From positions 8,380,001 through 8,444,000 of the forward strand of contig CP114500.1 of the NCBI GenBank assembly GCA_027186245.1: 64,000 nucleotides of DNA, written 5' to 3'. This DNA is from Coriaria nepalensis (taxonomy: Eukaryota > Streptophyta > Magnoliopsida > Cucurbitales > Coriariaceae). The translations under genes were made by a program, and so were the position numbers. The notes under the pieces were generated by a model. That model saw nothing but the letters and a program-made list of their open reading frames with translations, was not told where the DNA came from and did no database searches. Below are positions 21,895-35,500 of the stretch, one piece after another; the stretch's first letter is position 1; each line of letters opens with the position of its first letter.

Positions 21895-24416
21895 CTCCAA
21901 AAGGCCAACACGTTCAAAATGAAGAGTACGTGGGAACATGTCAACTGGTTGTATGCTCTTTAGCTTGTAGCAACCCCTTATGTTTTTCTCCACCTACACA
22001 CAATTTTTCAACAGCTCAAATAACTGAAAAGTTATATGTATATAAACTCGTGCGAAAAGTCGAAGACGTACACCATGACAGAGATAATCTAGATCACAAG
22101 CACAGGTGGCCGGATTACAGGACACATACGAGGCGCTTTTAGCTACAAAAGAAATTTAATCAATTTCATACGCATTCCTGGACGGTTTGGATCTACATGA
22201 AGAAACTCGATCAATCACTAAAGTAACAAGCCACTTTCCTAGGCAGAGAAGTGAACTAAAAATGTTAAGAGCATGATGAGAAGGATTAAGACGAGTGTCT
22301 GAGATGGCTTGAGCAACCAATTCATACCATAAACATGTCTAACCCTGAAACCAAAATAACCCATAGATTAATGCTATTCTCCTTGTGAAGAACTAATCAA
22401 ACAGAATAGATTTAATTTGTACCTTCTGGCAAGCGTTAGACTGATAGTTCCGGTCCCGCAAAACAAATCAAGAACAACTTCAGAACCGTCTCCTTTAAGG
22501 TCAGCACAATCTTCTATGAGTTTATATAAAATTTCTGCCTAAACAAATTGGTTTTTGTGAGGGGTCATGGATTCTAATTGGGAAGATGACTCAAGCTATG
22601 GTGAATTGAAAACCGGTAGGAAAGAAATACCTGGTGAGTATTTGTTTGGAAGAAAGAATTGGCTGATATCTGGAACGTTAAACCTCTTAAGGTATCTGTT
22701 ATGAAGGCCTTTCCGAACAAAGTGTGTTCTTCCTCTCCAACCGATGTATTGCCAACAGAGGAATTTATATTATTTACAATTCTCACCTGTGTATCATCAT
22801 ATTTAAAAATACAAATACAAAAATTAATATAAAGGTACTTTCAAAATTTACAGGGGGTTTCAGAAAAAAAAAAAAAAAATTCGAAAATACGGACCACTTC
22901 AGGAACAACTGGAACTTTCTCAATGAGAGGCCTTAGAAGGTCTGGCTTGTAAGAGGAAGTCACAAGATTAACCATAACTTCGAGAAGACCAGTCTTCACA
23001 TCCCTGTACATAAGTAAATTTGAGTTATGGTGTTTAGAAATTGGTAAAAACCCATTTTTTATAGTGAAGCACTAAAGCTTACTATAATACAGAATCAGAC
23101 AATACCTTCCAGTTCTCAACATAAGATGCTTTATAAATCCACCATGAGAGTGAATGAACATCATAAGGAGACAAATCTACTTGTGGGTCCTTCAAGAATC
23201 TTGGATCAAGGCAAGGACCTATTTCAGATAAAGCTAATTCAACTCATATATAATAAAAGCCTCAAAATTTAAGAAACTAAATAAGTCTTCAAAAAATAGT
23301 GTTTATATATATAAATAATTATACCCTATCGGCAGGTTCGCTTTGTAATAAGCACTTGTCAGCATTCAAAACCTTATTGAAAAATCCAGGAGCATGCAAT
23401 CCCAGTGCATAGTTCTCATCACCATCTTCCCTCTCTGCCAATTGTTCCTTAGGCAACCATGTTTTAGAGCCAAATGAAAACTCCATCTACAAACCCGAGA
23501 AAAATATCAACTAAGCTTCTTCTATTTAGAGAAGAAACAAAAAACTAGGACAAAATGGACATTTTCAACACTGACCTTGTTTCTATAGTGGAATTGGATT
23601 TCACATGGAACAATGGGCTTCATAATGCTATGGGGTTCCGATTGAGAGAATTTTCCAACATGTATAACCAAGTCATGGACTTGTTCTTCCTTGGCTTTAA
23701 CCCGAGCCTCATAAGCAAGGTCTTGGGTTTTGCATCCTCCACAATCTGAAGCATACTCACATGGAGCATCTACTAAGTTCAGATGAGGTGATATTGTCTC
23801 CAACTTTGTCACCTGTATTTTTTAAAAACCGACATTATCTATCTTTTGTCAATGTTAGAACTAAATAGGGCAAGCTTAAATTTCAGAAAAAAACTAGTAT
23901 TCGTCTCTGCATAATATGAAATCAACATTCCAATATCCTTTACAATATTTTTTCAGCAACCACTCTAAAACCAATGACACTGCCAAAAGAAAAAAAAAAG
24001 GTTCAGTGTGAATTTAATTTCCCTTTTGCTTTATTTCCCTGACTTTCTCAGCAAGCAAACAAATCCATAAAAAGGGAAGCGAACTTACCTCAGCGTAGCT
24101 TCCTTTTCTTCCAGTGACTCGTCTGATGAACCGCTCGCCGGGAAGTGCACGGTCACACATGATGACAAAGCCATTGTTTTCCACCTTGCATAAACCTTGT
24201 TCCTTATAAGCTAAGGATTCACAAACAAGTTCTATAGTTTGCCCTCGTTTTGGGAAGTAAGGCTGAGACTTTCTGCCTGCGTTGCTGCTCGATTCTGTGG
24301 GATTTGACTAATTGTTCTTGCTCTGAGTTGAAAGAAGAAGAAGAAGACAGAGAAGTAGCAGCTAGTGAAGTTGTGAGCCTGAAGCTATGGAACCATGGGC
24401 ACCTTATGGTCACCAT
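21895..24416 (-). pseudogene. TrmA/RumA-like uracil-C5 methyltransferase, decayed
   Basis: Minus-strand exon-like blocks 24089-24416, 23576-23812, 23325-23486, about 23109-23220, 22895-23003, 22631-22786 and 22423-22538, then degenerate tail pieces to about 21895, match the family of SAM-dependent RNA (uracil-5) methyltransferases. Visible motifs are CEYASDCGGCK (Fe-S cysteines), ANSFFQTNTHQ, the SAM motif DLFCGTGT, DPNRPGM, and SCNPATC with the catalytic Cys. Lesions: the frame from the first ATG does not join the conserved YFPKRGQ frame; the exon at 23109-23220 has a TGA where Trp is expected, plus a compensating shift; the block after 22370 loses a base at YGYE; sequence between that block and DPNRPGM is deleted; a TAG follows the LIKFLL block; and SCNPATC is again shifted. 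Several independent lesions make sequencing error an unlikely sole cause. The family acts on tRNA or rRNA, often in organelles. Confidence 0.82.
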
Positions 24417-24608
24417 GGCCTGGTATGGTCGCCATTTCAGTAGCTCTTATTATGAAATGAATTCTGAAGAAGAAAATCGAAAAGATTACAAGTAGGATAT
24501 TCAGGTAATACGCATATTATGTGAGGATATTTTGGTCGGAGCAGAAATATTCTGGAAACAAGACGACGCCGTATAGAACTCCCAATTAGCCAACATGAAT
24601 CGATAATA

Positions 24609-24616
24609 AAACCCTA
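24609..24616 (+). promoter_or_regulatory. Telo-box AAACCCTA
   Basis: AAACCCTA lies 137 bases before the eS30 start codon and is followed by a C/T-rich leader (24628-24665). Telo-boxes are typical of plant ribosomal-protein and translation genes. Confidence 0.65.
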
Positions 24617-24745
24617 GAACCTTCATAATCTCTCCCTCCCTCCCCCTCCCTCCCCCTCCCTCTCTACGCACAGTGATGCATAGAACTGAAGCCGCTGACG
24701 ATTTCTGAAGGAGAGAAGAAGCTCGGTCTGATAACCTGATCAGTG

Positions 24746-25597
<852 letters not shown>

Positions 25598-27017
25598 GAG
25601 ATATGCTTTCAGCTTGGGGAGATTCTATGAAGCATGCACCCATTTTCAGTCTCCTTTTTGGCTTTTTATTTTTGGTAGTTGAGCTATTGACCTTGAGATT
25701 TTTTGATGTGATATCTATCAAACTCTTATAATTTCTCAATTGCTCTTGTTCTTTGGATTTTTTGAGGTTATCCTCTGTTGCGAAGAAGAAGAAGAAGAAG
25801 AAGGAGAAAAGCCCTTCTGTGAATACCTCCTTGCTTTGCCTTTACCAAATGATTTGGAGCACCTACTTGGTCCTACTTTCTAACTGAAGTTCAGGCAGGT
25901 TTATGACTAAAATAACTTATTTTTCTCATCTCTTAAGATCATATCAGATATAGAGAAACTCCATTAGAGAAGTATCATTAAATTATAAAACAATTTTTAT
26001 ACGAACAGCATGAAAACTAGTTAAGTGAAAATAGAGAGAAAAACGTAAGAAGCTTGCAACTTGTAGGAACAGCATGAAAAGAAGGCGGCAAAGCAAGAGA
26101 CAGAATATTCTCACCAATCATTACTCACTAGAACATTCCTTATTTGTTTTCTTTTATAACCTAGGTTTTCTCAAACCATTACGGACAACACAGCTCACAG
26201 CTTTTTCTACCTCGCTCTCTCTCTCTCCCTCTCCTGTAATGCGATGCTGCCACCATCTTTTCATTCTTCAGTTTGAAATTTGATCGTCTGGGTATGCGAT
26301 CTCGACTTAACTCAAAAACATTTATCTTTTGCGTATGGACAGTACTGAAGACACGAAGAAAACTACCTTATTAACAATCTGTCTCTAACCATGGAGCTTA
26401 GCTCAACTGTTCTCTCAAAATGAAAGTTAGGTTCAAATCACTGAAATTCTGTCTGTTTCGATTTTTTTTTTTTTAATAAAAAACAACCTCCGTCTTCCTC
26501 TGGTTTTACTTTTTTTTTTTCCCTATATTTCTCTCTCTTCCACTCTCTCCTCCATATTTAAACTCCACATTCCTCAAAAGTAGGCGCAATTCAACATTTG
26601 GAGCGACAAAATTTTGACAGAATGCGACCTCCGCTGTCCCTCGAAAATGGTTCTATATAGCCCGTACATTACCCATATGGTAATTATATTCTTACCCTTT
26701 TCTTCCCTCTCATCTCTATTTTCTCATCTTTGCGCTTCTTTTTCTATTTTTGCCTAAACTATTGAAAACACACTACTGATTCATCTTTTTCAAAAGAAAC
26801 CCATTTTGATGAGTTTCTGAACGTGATTCTTACACAAACTCAAATACCAATTATGTAAGAAGAAGAAAAACAAACTTTTATTGCTATGAGAGATGATATA
26901 TGAATATATGGGCATAAGATCCTTGCCTTTTTCGGATTCTTTTGATTTCTAAGAAGAACCCATAAGCCAAAAAGTACAAACCTTGAATCCTTTTGAATTC
27001 AAGTTTTAGAGGCAAAG
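25598..27017. other. Intergenic between eS30 and GT14
   Basis: Contains the eS30 3' region, a GAA microsatellite (about 25782-25803), a pyrimidine-rich stretch (26200-26240), and a SINE-like block at 26388-26474. The leader of the glycosyltransferase gene probably covers the last few hundred bases. No protein gene seen. Confidence 0.4.
26388..26474 (+). repeat. Possible tRNA-derived SINE fragment
   Basis: TAGCTCAACTGT (26399-26410) resembles a Pol III A box and GGTTCAAATC (26430-26439) a B box, 31 bases apart, followed by a 13-T run at 26462-26474. The order and spacing fit a short SINE or degraded tRNA. The remaining tRNA arms do not fold, so it is not an intact tRNA. Confidence 0.35.
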
Positions 27018-28563
27018 ATGATGCAATCAAGAGTATGGTCATTTGAGGAAGCAGGAGGAGCTGGAGGAGGTAAGGAATCTGGCCTCACAGCTAGGGCAGC
27101 AAGCCACCATATAAAGATCTTACCTTTGAGATTTATCCAGCTTTTCTTGCTCTTTCTGGTCCTAAGTCTTGGAGTTTCTGTTGGTAGTATGTACATGATG
27201 CGGTATTTCGGAATGTTAAATGTATCACCTGTAGTTCCCTTTACGATTCATCCTTCATGTGAAGAACCAAGCAATATACATAGCTGGGTTAGACCCCCTT
27301 CAAATCTATTGCACCATATGAATGATACAGAGCTTCTATGGAGGGCTTCTTTTGTTCCTCAGATAAAGGATTATCCCTTTAAGAGAGTCGGCAAGATTGC
27401 CTTCATGTTCTTGACAAAAGGGCCTTTGCCTATGGCTCCCCTTTGGGAACGGTTTTTTAAAGGCCATGAAGAGCTTTATTCGATCTATGTTCATGCTTCG
27501 CCTTCATACATTGCCGATTACCCGCCTTCTTCCGTTTTCTACAAGAGACAGATCCCTAGTCAGGTACTCCTCACAATCCTTTATCTTTACTTCATGAAAC
27601 TTTATTCAATTGATGTGTTGCATTTGCTCTATTGCAAGTAGTTTTATTAGATGGTCCATCTATAAAAGATAACAGCTTTAGACCTTTTTTGTTTCAGCCG
27701 GCATTCTCTTCATAACATATCATCGGATTTATCTAAAACTGTCTCAAAGTTTCCTTTTTCCTAAGGACCAGTTTTATGTTTCATGTTTCTGTGTTGTTTT
27801 TCAAAACCTTACAAGATTGGGCATTCGGCTTTTCATATAAGGATATAATAGTGTTGCTTTCTCTTCATCTATTCTAGAAACTTCAAGCAGTTTTGGAATA
27901 AAATGATCAATTTTGTTTCAATAGGTAACAGAGTGGGGAATGATGAGCATGTGTGAAGCAGAGAGGAGGCTGCTAGCAAACGCATTACTCGACGTATCAA
28001 ACGAATGGTTTGTACTCTTATCCGAAGCCTGCATTCCTCTCCTCAAATTCAGAATCGTTTATCGCTACATATCCAAATCCCGTTACAGCTTCATGGGCTC
28101 ATTCGATGAAATCGGGCCTAATGGGAGGGGCCGATACAGTGAGAACATGGAACCCGAGGTCAACCTTTCTGACTGGCGCAAAGGGGCCCAATGGTTTGAA
28201 GTCAACAGAGAACTCGCCGTGCAAATAGTCCAAGACACAGTCTATTACCCGCTCTTCAGAGATTATTGCACTCCACCATGTTATGTCGATGAGCATTATT
28301 TGCAGACCATGCTGTCCATTGAAACTCCGTATCTTTTGGCAAACCGGACTTTGACTTATGTTGACTGGTCAAGGGGGGGAGCGCACCCGGCTACATTTGG
28401 GAGGGACGATATTAAGGTGGGGTTATTCAAGAGAATTTTCGAGAGCAGTACTTGCTTTTATAACGGTCAGCCATCCTCATTATGTTACCTTTTTGCGAGA
28501 AAGTTTGCTCCAAGTGCTTTAGAGCCTTTGATGGAAATAGCTCCCAGATTGTTGGGGTACTGA
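27018..28563 (+). CDS. Core-2/I-branching glycosyltransferase (GT14)
   Basis: Two exons, 27018-27563 and 27925-28563, 394 residues. It is a type II membrane protein: a short N-terminal tail, a transmembrane segment (about residues 37-59), then the luminal catalytic domain. Family blocks seen are KIAFMFLTKGPLPMAPLWERFF, here cut as KIAFMFLTKGPL and LWERFF, then SIYVHASP, the VTEWGMMSMCEAERRLL region at the exon junction, NEWFVLLSEACIPL, the YCTPPCYVDEHYL block and a FARKF end. GT14 enzymes of this plant clade (DUF266) are Golgi proteins of largely unknown substrate; animal relatives add branching N-acetylglucosamine. A second Met follows directly after the first. The Arabidopsis RLK region I recall also has such a gene nearby. 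Confidence 0.93.
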
Positions 28564-29473
28564 GGATTTCCGAAAGCTCGGAGCATTCGAGTTTAGGTAT
28601 GGATGGACCCGTGTTCTTAGACATGAGCTTAATACATCGTGTTACTCAGTGGTGCATATGATTTTTTTTTTCCCTTTCATGAATGCCACGCCATTTTTTT
28701 TTAGATATACAGAGAGAATTGGATTTTATACTATTTTAGACCATACCTTGTTGGTTTATACATTATATGACAAAAATAAATGTTGTTTTTTTCTTTATTT
28801 CAACTCATTTGTATCTTATTATATTAGACGAGTTCTTGACAGTCCTATAATTTTATTGCAAGCAAATTCTGCTACAAATGTGGCACCTGTCTACCTGATG
28901 ATCTCCCAATTTACATTCCCTCCTTCGACATGTAGTTCGGTAAACTAAGTTCAAATGATGTCACACTCCGATAAATTAAATTTTAGTCCAGAACTAATCA
29001 AGTCTCTTCTCGTATGTGATATATAGCCAAGTAATGAACTTTCATGAAGCCACTTGGATTATTCTTATCATGTAGTCAATCATCTTATTATTCTCTAGTC
29101 GTAAGCTTTTATAGATTTCCAACGGCTAGACCAATGACAATTGGTCACATAATCTTGTTCGTTTTTATACGCATAGAGCAAAGAAAAGGAAAAATCGTAG
29201 TAATGCTGTACCTGTGAATCGGATACTGGAAAAATACTTGTTCATCTCCTACTTTAAAGAAGGAAAAAAAAAAAAGTTAATACTTCCCTCTCCTTATATT
29301 ATCACTACTTTCCACTCTTACTTAAAACACCCATAGATTATTCAAGTGCATATTTCTCTTCTAATATCGTAAACAGGGGCGATCTCTCTGCTTGCAAATT
29401 CCAACAAGTTTTGTTTATTAGGCCGCTTGTTTTATCCAACAGGTTAACTCACTCCGTTGTGATTGTTTTGCAG
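28564..29473. other. Intergenic, probably includes lectin first exon
   Basis: The GT14 3' region is followed by sequence with no clear gene. A short start exon of the jacalin lectin must lie here, because the next coding exon has no ATG and needs one base from an upstream exon, but I could not choose it. Confidence 0.35.
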
Positions 29474-30146
29474 GAAGGCGACAAGGATCTGGTAGTATCA
29501 GGGAAGAACAAGAAGATCAAGAGGAAACCAGAGTTGTGGAACCATGGGGAGGAAACGGTGGGACCGGCTTGGATGATGGGATCCATCAGGGAGTCAGAGA
29601 AATAACACTTGCTTACGACAGTTGCATTGACTCCATCCAGGCAGTCTACGACGAGAATGGTAAACCTGTTGCAGCAGAAAAACATGGAGGGGTTGGAGGA
29701 AGTCGAACAGCTGAGGTTGTCTTCAAAAACCAATTCTCTCTCTCACTCACTCTCTGTCTCTCTCTCTCTCTTGATGACATCTTCATGCACTACAGATTAA
29801 GCTGCAATACCCAGAGGAGTTTCTAGTAAGTGTGAGTGGCCACTACTGCCCGGTGGTCCGCACGGGCACCCCTGTGATCCGGTCCCTGACATTTACAACC
29901 AACCAGAGAATCTTCAGGCCATATGGAGTAGAAGAAGGGAATCCTTTTACTTTCTCTGTGGATGGAGGCCGCATTGTGGGTCTTAAGGGGAGGGCAGGTT
30001 GGTGTTTGGATGCAATTGGGTTTACTTTATCCCATGCTCAAACAACTAAACTCTTTCAGAGGGTTCAGAAGAGCCTGTCAAGGCTCACAAGCACTAGTTC
30101 AAGGCCTCCTCCACAGCATCAAAAGACCTCTACTCTTAAGGCTTAG
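29474..30146 (+). CDS. Jacalin-related (mannose-type) lectin
   Basis: Two coding exons are clear, 29474-29715 and 29796-30146. The first starts after a TTTTGCAG acceptor, reads an acidic EEQEDQEE stretch and then the jacalin fold: PWGGNGGTGLDDG, REITLAYD, the GKPVAAEKHGG region and GGSRTAE. The second reads IKLQYPEEFLVSVSGHYCP, SLTFTTNQR, PYGVEEGNPF and the carbohydrate loop GLKGRAGWCLDAIGF, with a basic Ser-rich tail. It has a single jacalin domain, as in small cytosolic/nuclear plant lectins. No ATG is in frame within the first exon, so the N-terminus is missing from this call. The intron has a long CT tract. The lectin is just upstream of CHMP1, an order I recall from Arabidopsis. Confidence 0.85.
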
Positions 30147-30718
30147 ATCTAAAGTGGTTATAGTGAATAACTAGATATGCAGAAACCAGCCATTTCAGAC
30201 AGTTGTTTTGATGTATGTATGGCATAAAAGCAATCTTTAGCAGGGTGAAGAATGACCAGTTAATATTACAGTTTTTTCCGAATCATAACATTCTATACTG
30301 CAATTGTCATATTAAAGCAAACAGGGGCACTCATCTTCTCAGCCATCCTCAAAGCAGTCATAATTTAATCATATATCCATGAAACAGATAGCACAGTAGG
30401 TGAAATAACAGCTCAAATGCAGATAGGTGAAAAGTATAAAACATCATACTGAATATATATATATATATGGGAGAGGAAGCAAAACATTGATTTTCTTTTC
30501 CTAACCAGAACAGAAGAAAATGGCACACTCACATGGATTTAGTCTTTTAGAGGAATATTAAGCATACCCAGATACGCAGAAAGTACAGATTATGACATTA
30601 TAGCCAAATTCAGTGAAATATACACATACAATAAGTTCTTCTCAATAAATGCAGCAACTTGATTTCATACACATAACGTTTTCGAGAGGCGAGGATTCTG
30701 ATTGTCCTGCAATCATCT
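30147..30718. other. Convergent 3' regions of lectin and CHMP1
   Basis: Both genes end towards this stretch, so it should hold their 3' untranslated regions. An AT dinucleotide run lies near 30453-30468. No gene seen. Confidence 0.45.
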
Positions 30719-31330
30719 TTAACCTCTAGCCTTAAGCTCTGCAAGTCGCCTGGACAGATCATCTTCATCGACCTTCTCAGTCTCCTTGGTCGGAACAGCA
30801 TGCGCTGCCGGCTGTGGCAGCCCAACCGACACCTCCAATCCATAATCATCCGCCACCTGTTGCATCAAACTGTTGACCTCTCCCTCCGGCGTTGAGAGTG
30901 ATGTGGAACCGGCCATCGCACTCTCCATAAACTCAGCCTGGACCTCCATGTTCACAAACTGCTTCTCAAACTGATCCATAGTCTCCGACATCTTCTGCAA
31001 GTTTCCGGTCGCCAGAGTAGATTCCAAAGATTTGACGATCGAGCCCATGGACTTGTTGATCGTCGTCATCTTGGCCTGCGTGTCGAGCCTAGCCACCACG
31101 GCGTCGAGCCGTGAAGAGAGACGGAGGTAATTCATCTGCTCCGTACGCTTACGGATTGCATTCTCGGCGTAGATTCGAGCTCCGTCAACGTTCCCTTTCT
31201 CCATAGCCTTCTTGATCTTGAGCTTCTCCGCCTTCTCTTCCTTCTCGCACTTCCTCGCTTGGCGCTGCAGAGATTTTGCCGTGAATTTCAATTCCATGAT
31301 CTGGTTCAGCAATTTCTCCGTGTTTCCCAT
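30719..31330 (-). CDS. CHMP1: ESCRT-III protein CHMP1 (VPS46/DID2)
   Basis: A single-exon frame of 203 residues. It is a Snf7-family protein: a basic N-terminal helical core ([20 protein letters not shown] at the start), long coiled-coil helices with charged heptads, then an acidic C-terminal part ending in the MIM1 motif [16 protein letters not shown] that binds the MIT domain of VPS4 and LIP5. CHMP1 acts late in ESCRT-III assembly at multivesicular endosomes, sorting membrane proteins such as auxin carriers in plants. Length and motif match the family exactly. Start chosen at the only family-consistent Met. Confidence 0.97.
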   Translation of the reverse strand: MGNTEKLLNQIMELKFTAKSLQRQARKCEKEEKAEKLKIKKAMEKGNVDGARIYAENAIRKRTEQMNYLRLSSRLDAVVARLDTQAKMTTINKSMGSIVKSLESTLATGNLQKMSETMDQFEKQFVNMEVQAEFMESAMAGSTSLSTPEGEVNSLMQQVADDYGLEVSVGLPQPAAHAVPTKETEKVDEDDLSRRLAELKARG

Positions 31331-32569
31331 GATCAGATCGTAAACGAGTCTCAGAAAAGATTTCGAATTTTTGGGAAATTTGACGTTTAGGGCTTATAGA
31401 GACGGAAGAAGAAGAGGAAATCAGCTTCTGGATTGGCTTAGAGGCGAGGGAATCGAACGGTCTTGATCTGTATATTTCCTCCAATCATCTGCCGTCGACT
31501 CAGTGGACCGTTGCCAATTGTGGGCCAGATTAAAAGCTTGTCTAAGATTACGTGGGCTGGGCTTCTTCCCTCTTGCAATGGGCTTGTCCAGTGCAAAGAA
31601 TATGAACTTTAATTATTTGCTTTATTTTCGTCGGTTAATTTTTAAATGATTTAATTGTCTTTAAAATTAATAAAATGTTTAATGTTCGTTTTTAAAATTT
31701 AATTTATAAATTTAAAATTTAAAAATAAATTATAAAATAGTATAAATATTAAAATTAATATATACCGCATCAAAATATTAAAAAAAATTATTAAAAAAAT
31801 TATTAAAACAGTTATTATCTATATTTAAGAGTGTAAATAATGAATAGAAATATAAATTTAATAAAATTTATGACAAAAACTAACCAATAATAAAAATTTA
31901 GAGAAACGATAATTTATCAAAAGGAAAAAAATTTGGCTTGAAAGAAGTAAAATTTTGGATTTTTGATACTTTCCATAAAATCTATAGGCATAGAAAACAA
32001 AAACAGCAAACTAAGAAATGGTTATTTGCGTATTTACGAGGCCAATAATAAACAAGAAAATTTTTCATTACATGCAATAAAAACTTTTCCGTTTCTGCTT
32101 AGTCAATAGTCACTAGTCACCTCCTTAATCAAAGCTAGATCTTCCACTCGAAAACGGTAAAGATTTCTCATGCGATGATGCAAACGGGCAAATACTTCCA
32201 TAAAGAGCCTGAAAATTGGAACAGAGGCGACTTGACACCTAGCTTCCTATGTGTCTTCTCCACCGCTCCTCCTTCCCCCCTCTAACGCCCGTTTCTTCCA
32301 CGCTTCAACCCCCTCGCACATGCTCAAATTTTTGGCTAATGGAGTAATGACCCTCTTCTGAGTCCAACAGCTTATAATTTTTTTTTTTATCCCATTTGAT
32401 GTAGGCTTGTTCCATTAATTCATTTTTTCGCTTGTTCTCCTCAGAAAGAGGGAAAAAGTTTTCAGCTTTTAGCGATCCGACCTCTGTTTAATCTAAAAGA
32501 CAAAGAACCACCTGCTTGTCTGACGGTTTTCTATTTTGGGTTTGTGACCTTTTCCATTTATCTCTGTGA
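31331..32569. promoter_or_regulatory. Shared upstream region of CHMP1 and anoctamin
   Basis: The two genes are divergent. A very AT-rich block covers about 31610-31960. The half near the anoctamin holds C/T-rich stretches (about 32250-32320) and probable leader sequence. No gene seen. Confidence 0.4.
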
Positions 32570-35500
32570 ATGAAGACGGAAATGGAAGTTCAGGAGAAAG
32601 AGGAAGAAGAAGAAGAACACACTGCTTTTGAGGTGGGCATTGTGGTTCCGAAGAAGAATTTCAAGGATAGGGATGAGGCTCAAGACAGTGTAGAGGTTCT
32701 TGTAGATGAATTTAGTAAAGTTGGGTTCATTGTTGAGAGAATCCATGGCGTTGCTGATGAGTTCATCAAGGTTTTCAATTTCTTTTTTTTTTTTTTTTGG
32801 CCATTTTAACCCGATTTTCCTTTCATGCATGTATGTATTGGTAGACTCCTAAGTGCATTACGGAACCATTGACATGTAATTTCTGCAGTTGGCAGCTCCA
32901 TTGGAGATATTAGGGAAGGCAGCAGCTGAGTTACAGATGAAGAAAAGGACTCATATTGGTAATTTATAATGATGCCATTTTAGTAACGGTTACAAACTCC
33001 AGTTTGGCTGTTGCAAAAACTCAATATTTTCAGAATTCAAGATGACCCATCACCAAAAATGTTATTATTTGTTTATATCTAAATTTTGTTGTTTGAATTA
33101 TCTTAGGGATGGATTTGCAATTTGAATGGGAGGAAAAGTACGCTTTTGTGAGACAGCCAGATGGTTCATTGTTTAGTTGGTGTGAGCGTTATCATTGCTA
33201 CCAACACTTGATATTTAGTATTGTGAGTCATTTTCTCATGTTTTTTTGAGGTATCTTCTGATTTGTAGCTAGCTGATAGCCTGATACCTAAGACCGAAAT
33301 CTTTATAGGTGAATAGAGGTCAGTCGGCTTTAACATTAAAATTCGATGGCAAAGTGTTTCAATGGGAAGTTGGGGAGAGTTTACTTAGGAAATTAGAAAC
33401 AGAGAGAATTGTTAAGAAGATGTTCCCCTTGCATGATGAAATAAAGAGGAAAAGGCTCCTCAGAAATTGGGCACTTAACTGGTGGGACTTTACAGACCAG
33501 CCGATTGATGAGATCTATTCATATTATGGGCCAAAGGCAAGTTAACTCGGATCTTAGTTGAACCGAAAATGCCTTAAACTTAAGAGACTATCAATATGAC
33601 AATGTTTAAGGAATTGTGATTCTTTGCAGATTGCTATATACTTTGCTTTCCTTGGGATGTATACAAAGTGGTTGCTCTTTCCCGCCATATTCGGGCTTAC
33701 ACTTCAGTTAATCGAATTCGGGTGTGCCCTGCTACCTCTTAGTGTTTCACCACTTTTATAAATAAAGGCAGAGCTAGATATTAATTTTGTGCTCTTAATA
33801 TCTTTGTCAGGTCGATGCAGCTACTAGTACTCCCCATTTTCATTATAAGCATAATTTTGTGGGCTATTACGTTCTTCCAGTTTTGGAGGCGAAAAAACTC
33901 AGCTCTCTTAGCGAGGTACCTAATATAAAAAAAAAATAAAGAAAGAATTCCTTTTCTATTATTCACGTTTACACCCCATTTGACTAGTGTATGCGCCTGT
34001 TGAAATCTTTTTATTAGATGGCAGATTCCTTATCCTATTGGAGCTGACCCAAATTATAAACTCCCAAGCATGGATTTGGGTTCGTTAGACTCACGGGCAG
34101 AGCTAATGATGAAAAAATTGGAAACAGACATTACTAAAGAGAAAGAAGTGTTCCAAAGAACAGAGTGGTTTGGCAGATTCATGCGATTCAGAAATAATGC
34201 TATTGTTTTGTTGAGTATTGTATGCCTACAGTTACCGTTTGAGTTGGCCTATGCTCATCTCTACGAGGTCATTGGGTCTGATATTGTGAAGTAAGCACTT
34301 GTCAGAAACATGTTATAGAATTGATGATGAATTTTTTGTTCATGAGAATGACCTTTTAAAAATATTTTTTGCTCTCAGGTTTGGGCTGACAGCCATTTAT
34401 CTTTTTGCAATTCAGTATCTTACACGAACTGGGGGGAAGATATCTGTTAATCTTATCAAGTCTGAAAACTATGAAAATACAGAAAAAAGTGCAGATAGCT
34501 TGGTCTACAAGGTATAGGGTATTATATTGATGTTTTCCTTGTCATCTTTCATTCTCTTCTCTTGTGTGAGGTCTTTTATTTCCCGAGAAATAAATCGATT
34601 TCTCTTCTTCAGGTCTTTGGCCTTTATTTTATGCAGTCATATATAGGAGTCTTCTACCATGCCCTTCTGCATAGAAACTTTTCAACTCTTCGCCAAGTCT
34701 TGATCCAACGTCTCCTTATATCTGAGGTGAATGATAGAGGAACAAATAAACCAATTTAGTATTTTGGCCTTATCATGCTCTTAAGTCTTAAGCATTGAAC
34801 TTATGAATTCAGGTGGTGGAGAACTTGTTGGAAAATTCTATACCCTATATCAAGTATAGCTATAGGAAGCACAAAGTTCGGTGAGTACCTTTGCTTTTTG
34901 TTACTGTCTTGTGGCCCCGTTTCATTTTAGAGTATGCTCAGGTTTACCTTGTCGATTTGAAGAAGCAAGAAGAGAGAAGAAAAGGGATCATCTCAGGGGA
35001 AAATCCAATTCTCTTTTAGGGTAGAGAAGGAGCACCTTAAATCTTCTTATTCAGCAAGCATAGGCGAGGAGCTTGAAGATGGCCTCTTTGATGGTAAAAA
35101 GTCAAATCTACAATTTTTTGAATGGTAGAGGTTATATGAAATTGACTTACCAAATGATCTTTCAAATTTGCTTGTAGACTATTTGGAGTTGGCATTGCAA
35201 TTTGGAATGATCATGATGTTTGCTTGTGCATTTCCCCTCGCATTTTCTTTCGCTACTTTGGTATATATGCTTTTAATACTACTTTTCACAGTGATTTTAT
35301 TTTTCAATTCTACTATCTTGTTTTTTAATTATCCTTGGCAAAAAAATAAAAAAACAATGTGCAGAATAATATCGCAGAAATTAGAACTGATGCTTTGAAG
35401 CTTCTAACCATATTCAAAAGGCCCGTTCCTCGTGCCGCTACATCAATTGGAGCATGGCTAAGCATATTTCAGGTACCCTCAGCTTTTCTGATTTATAGTC

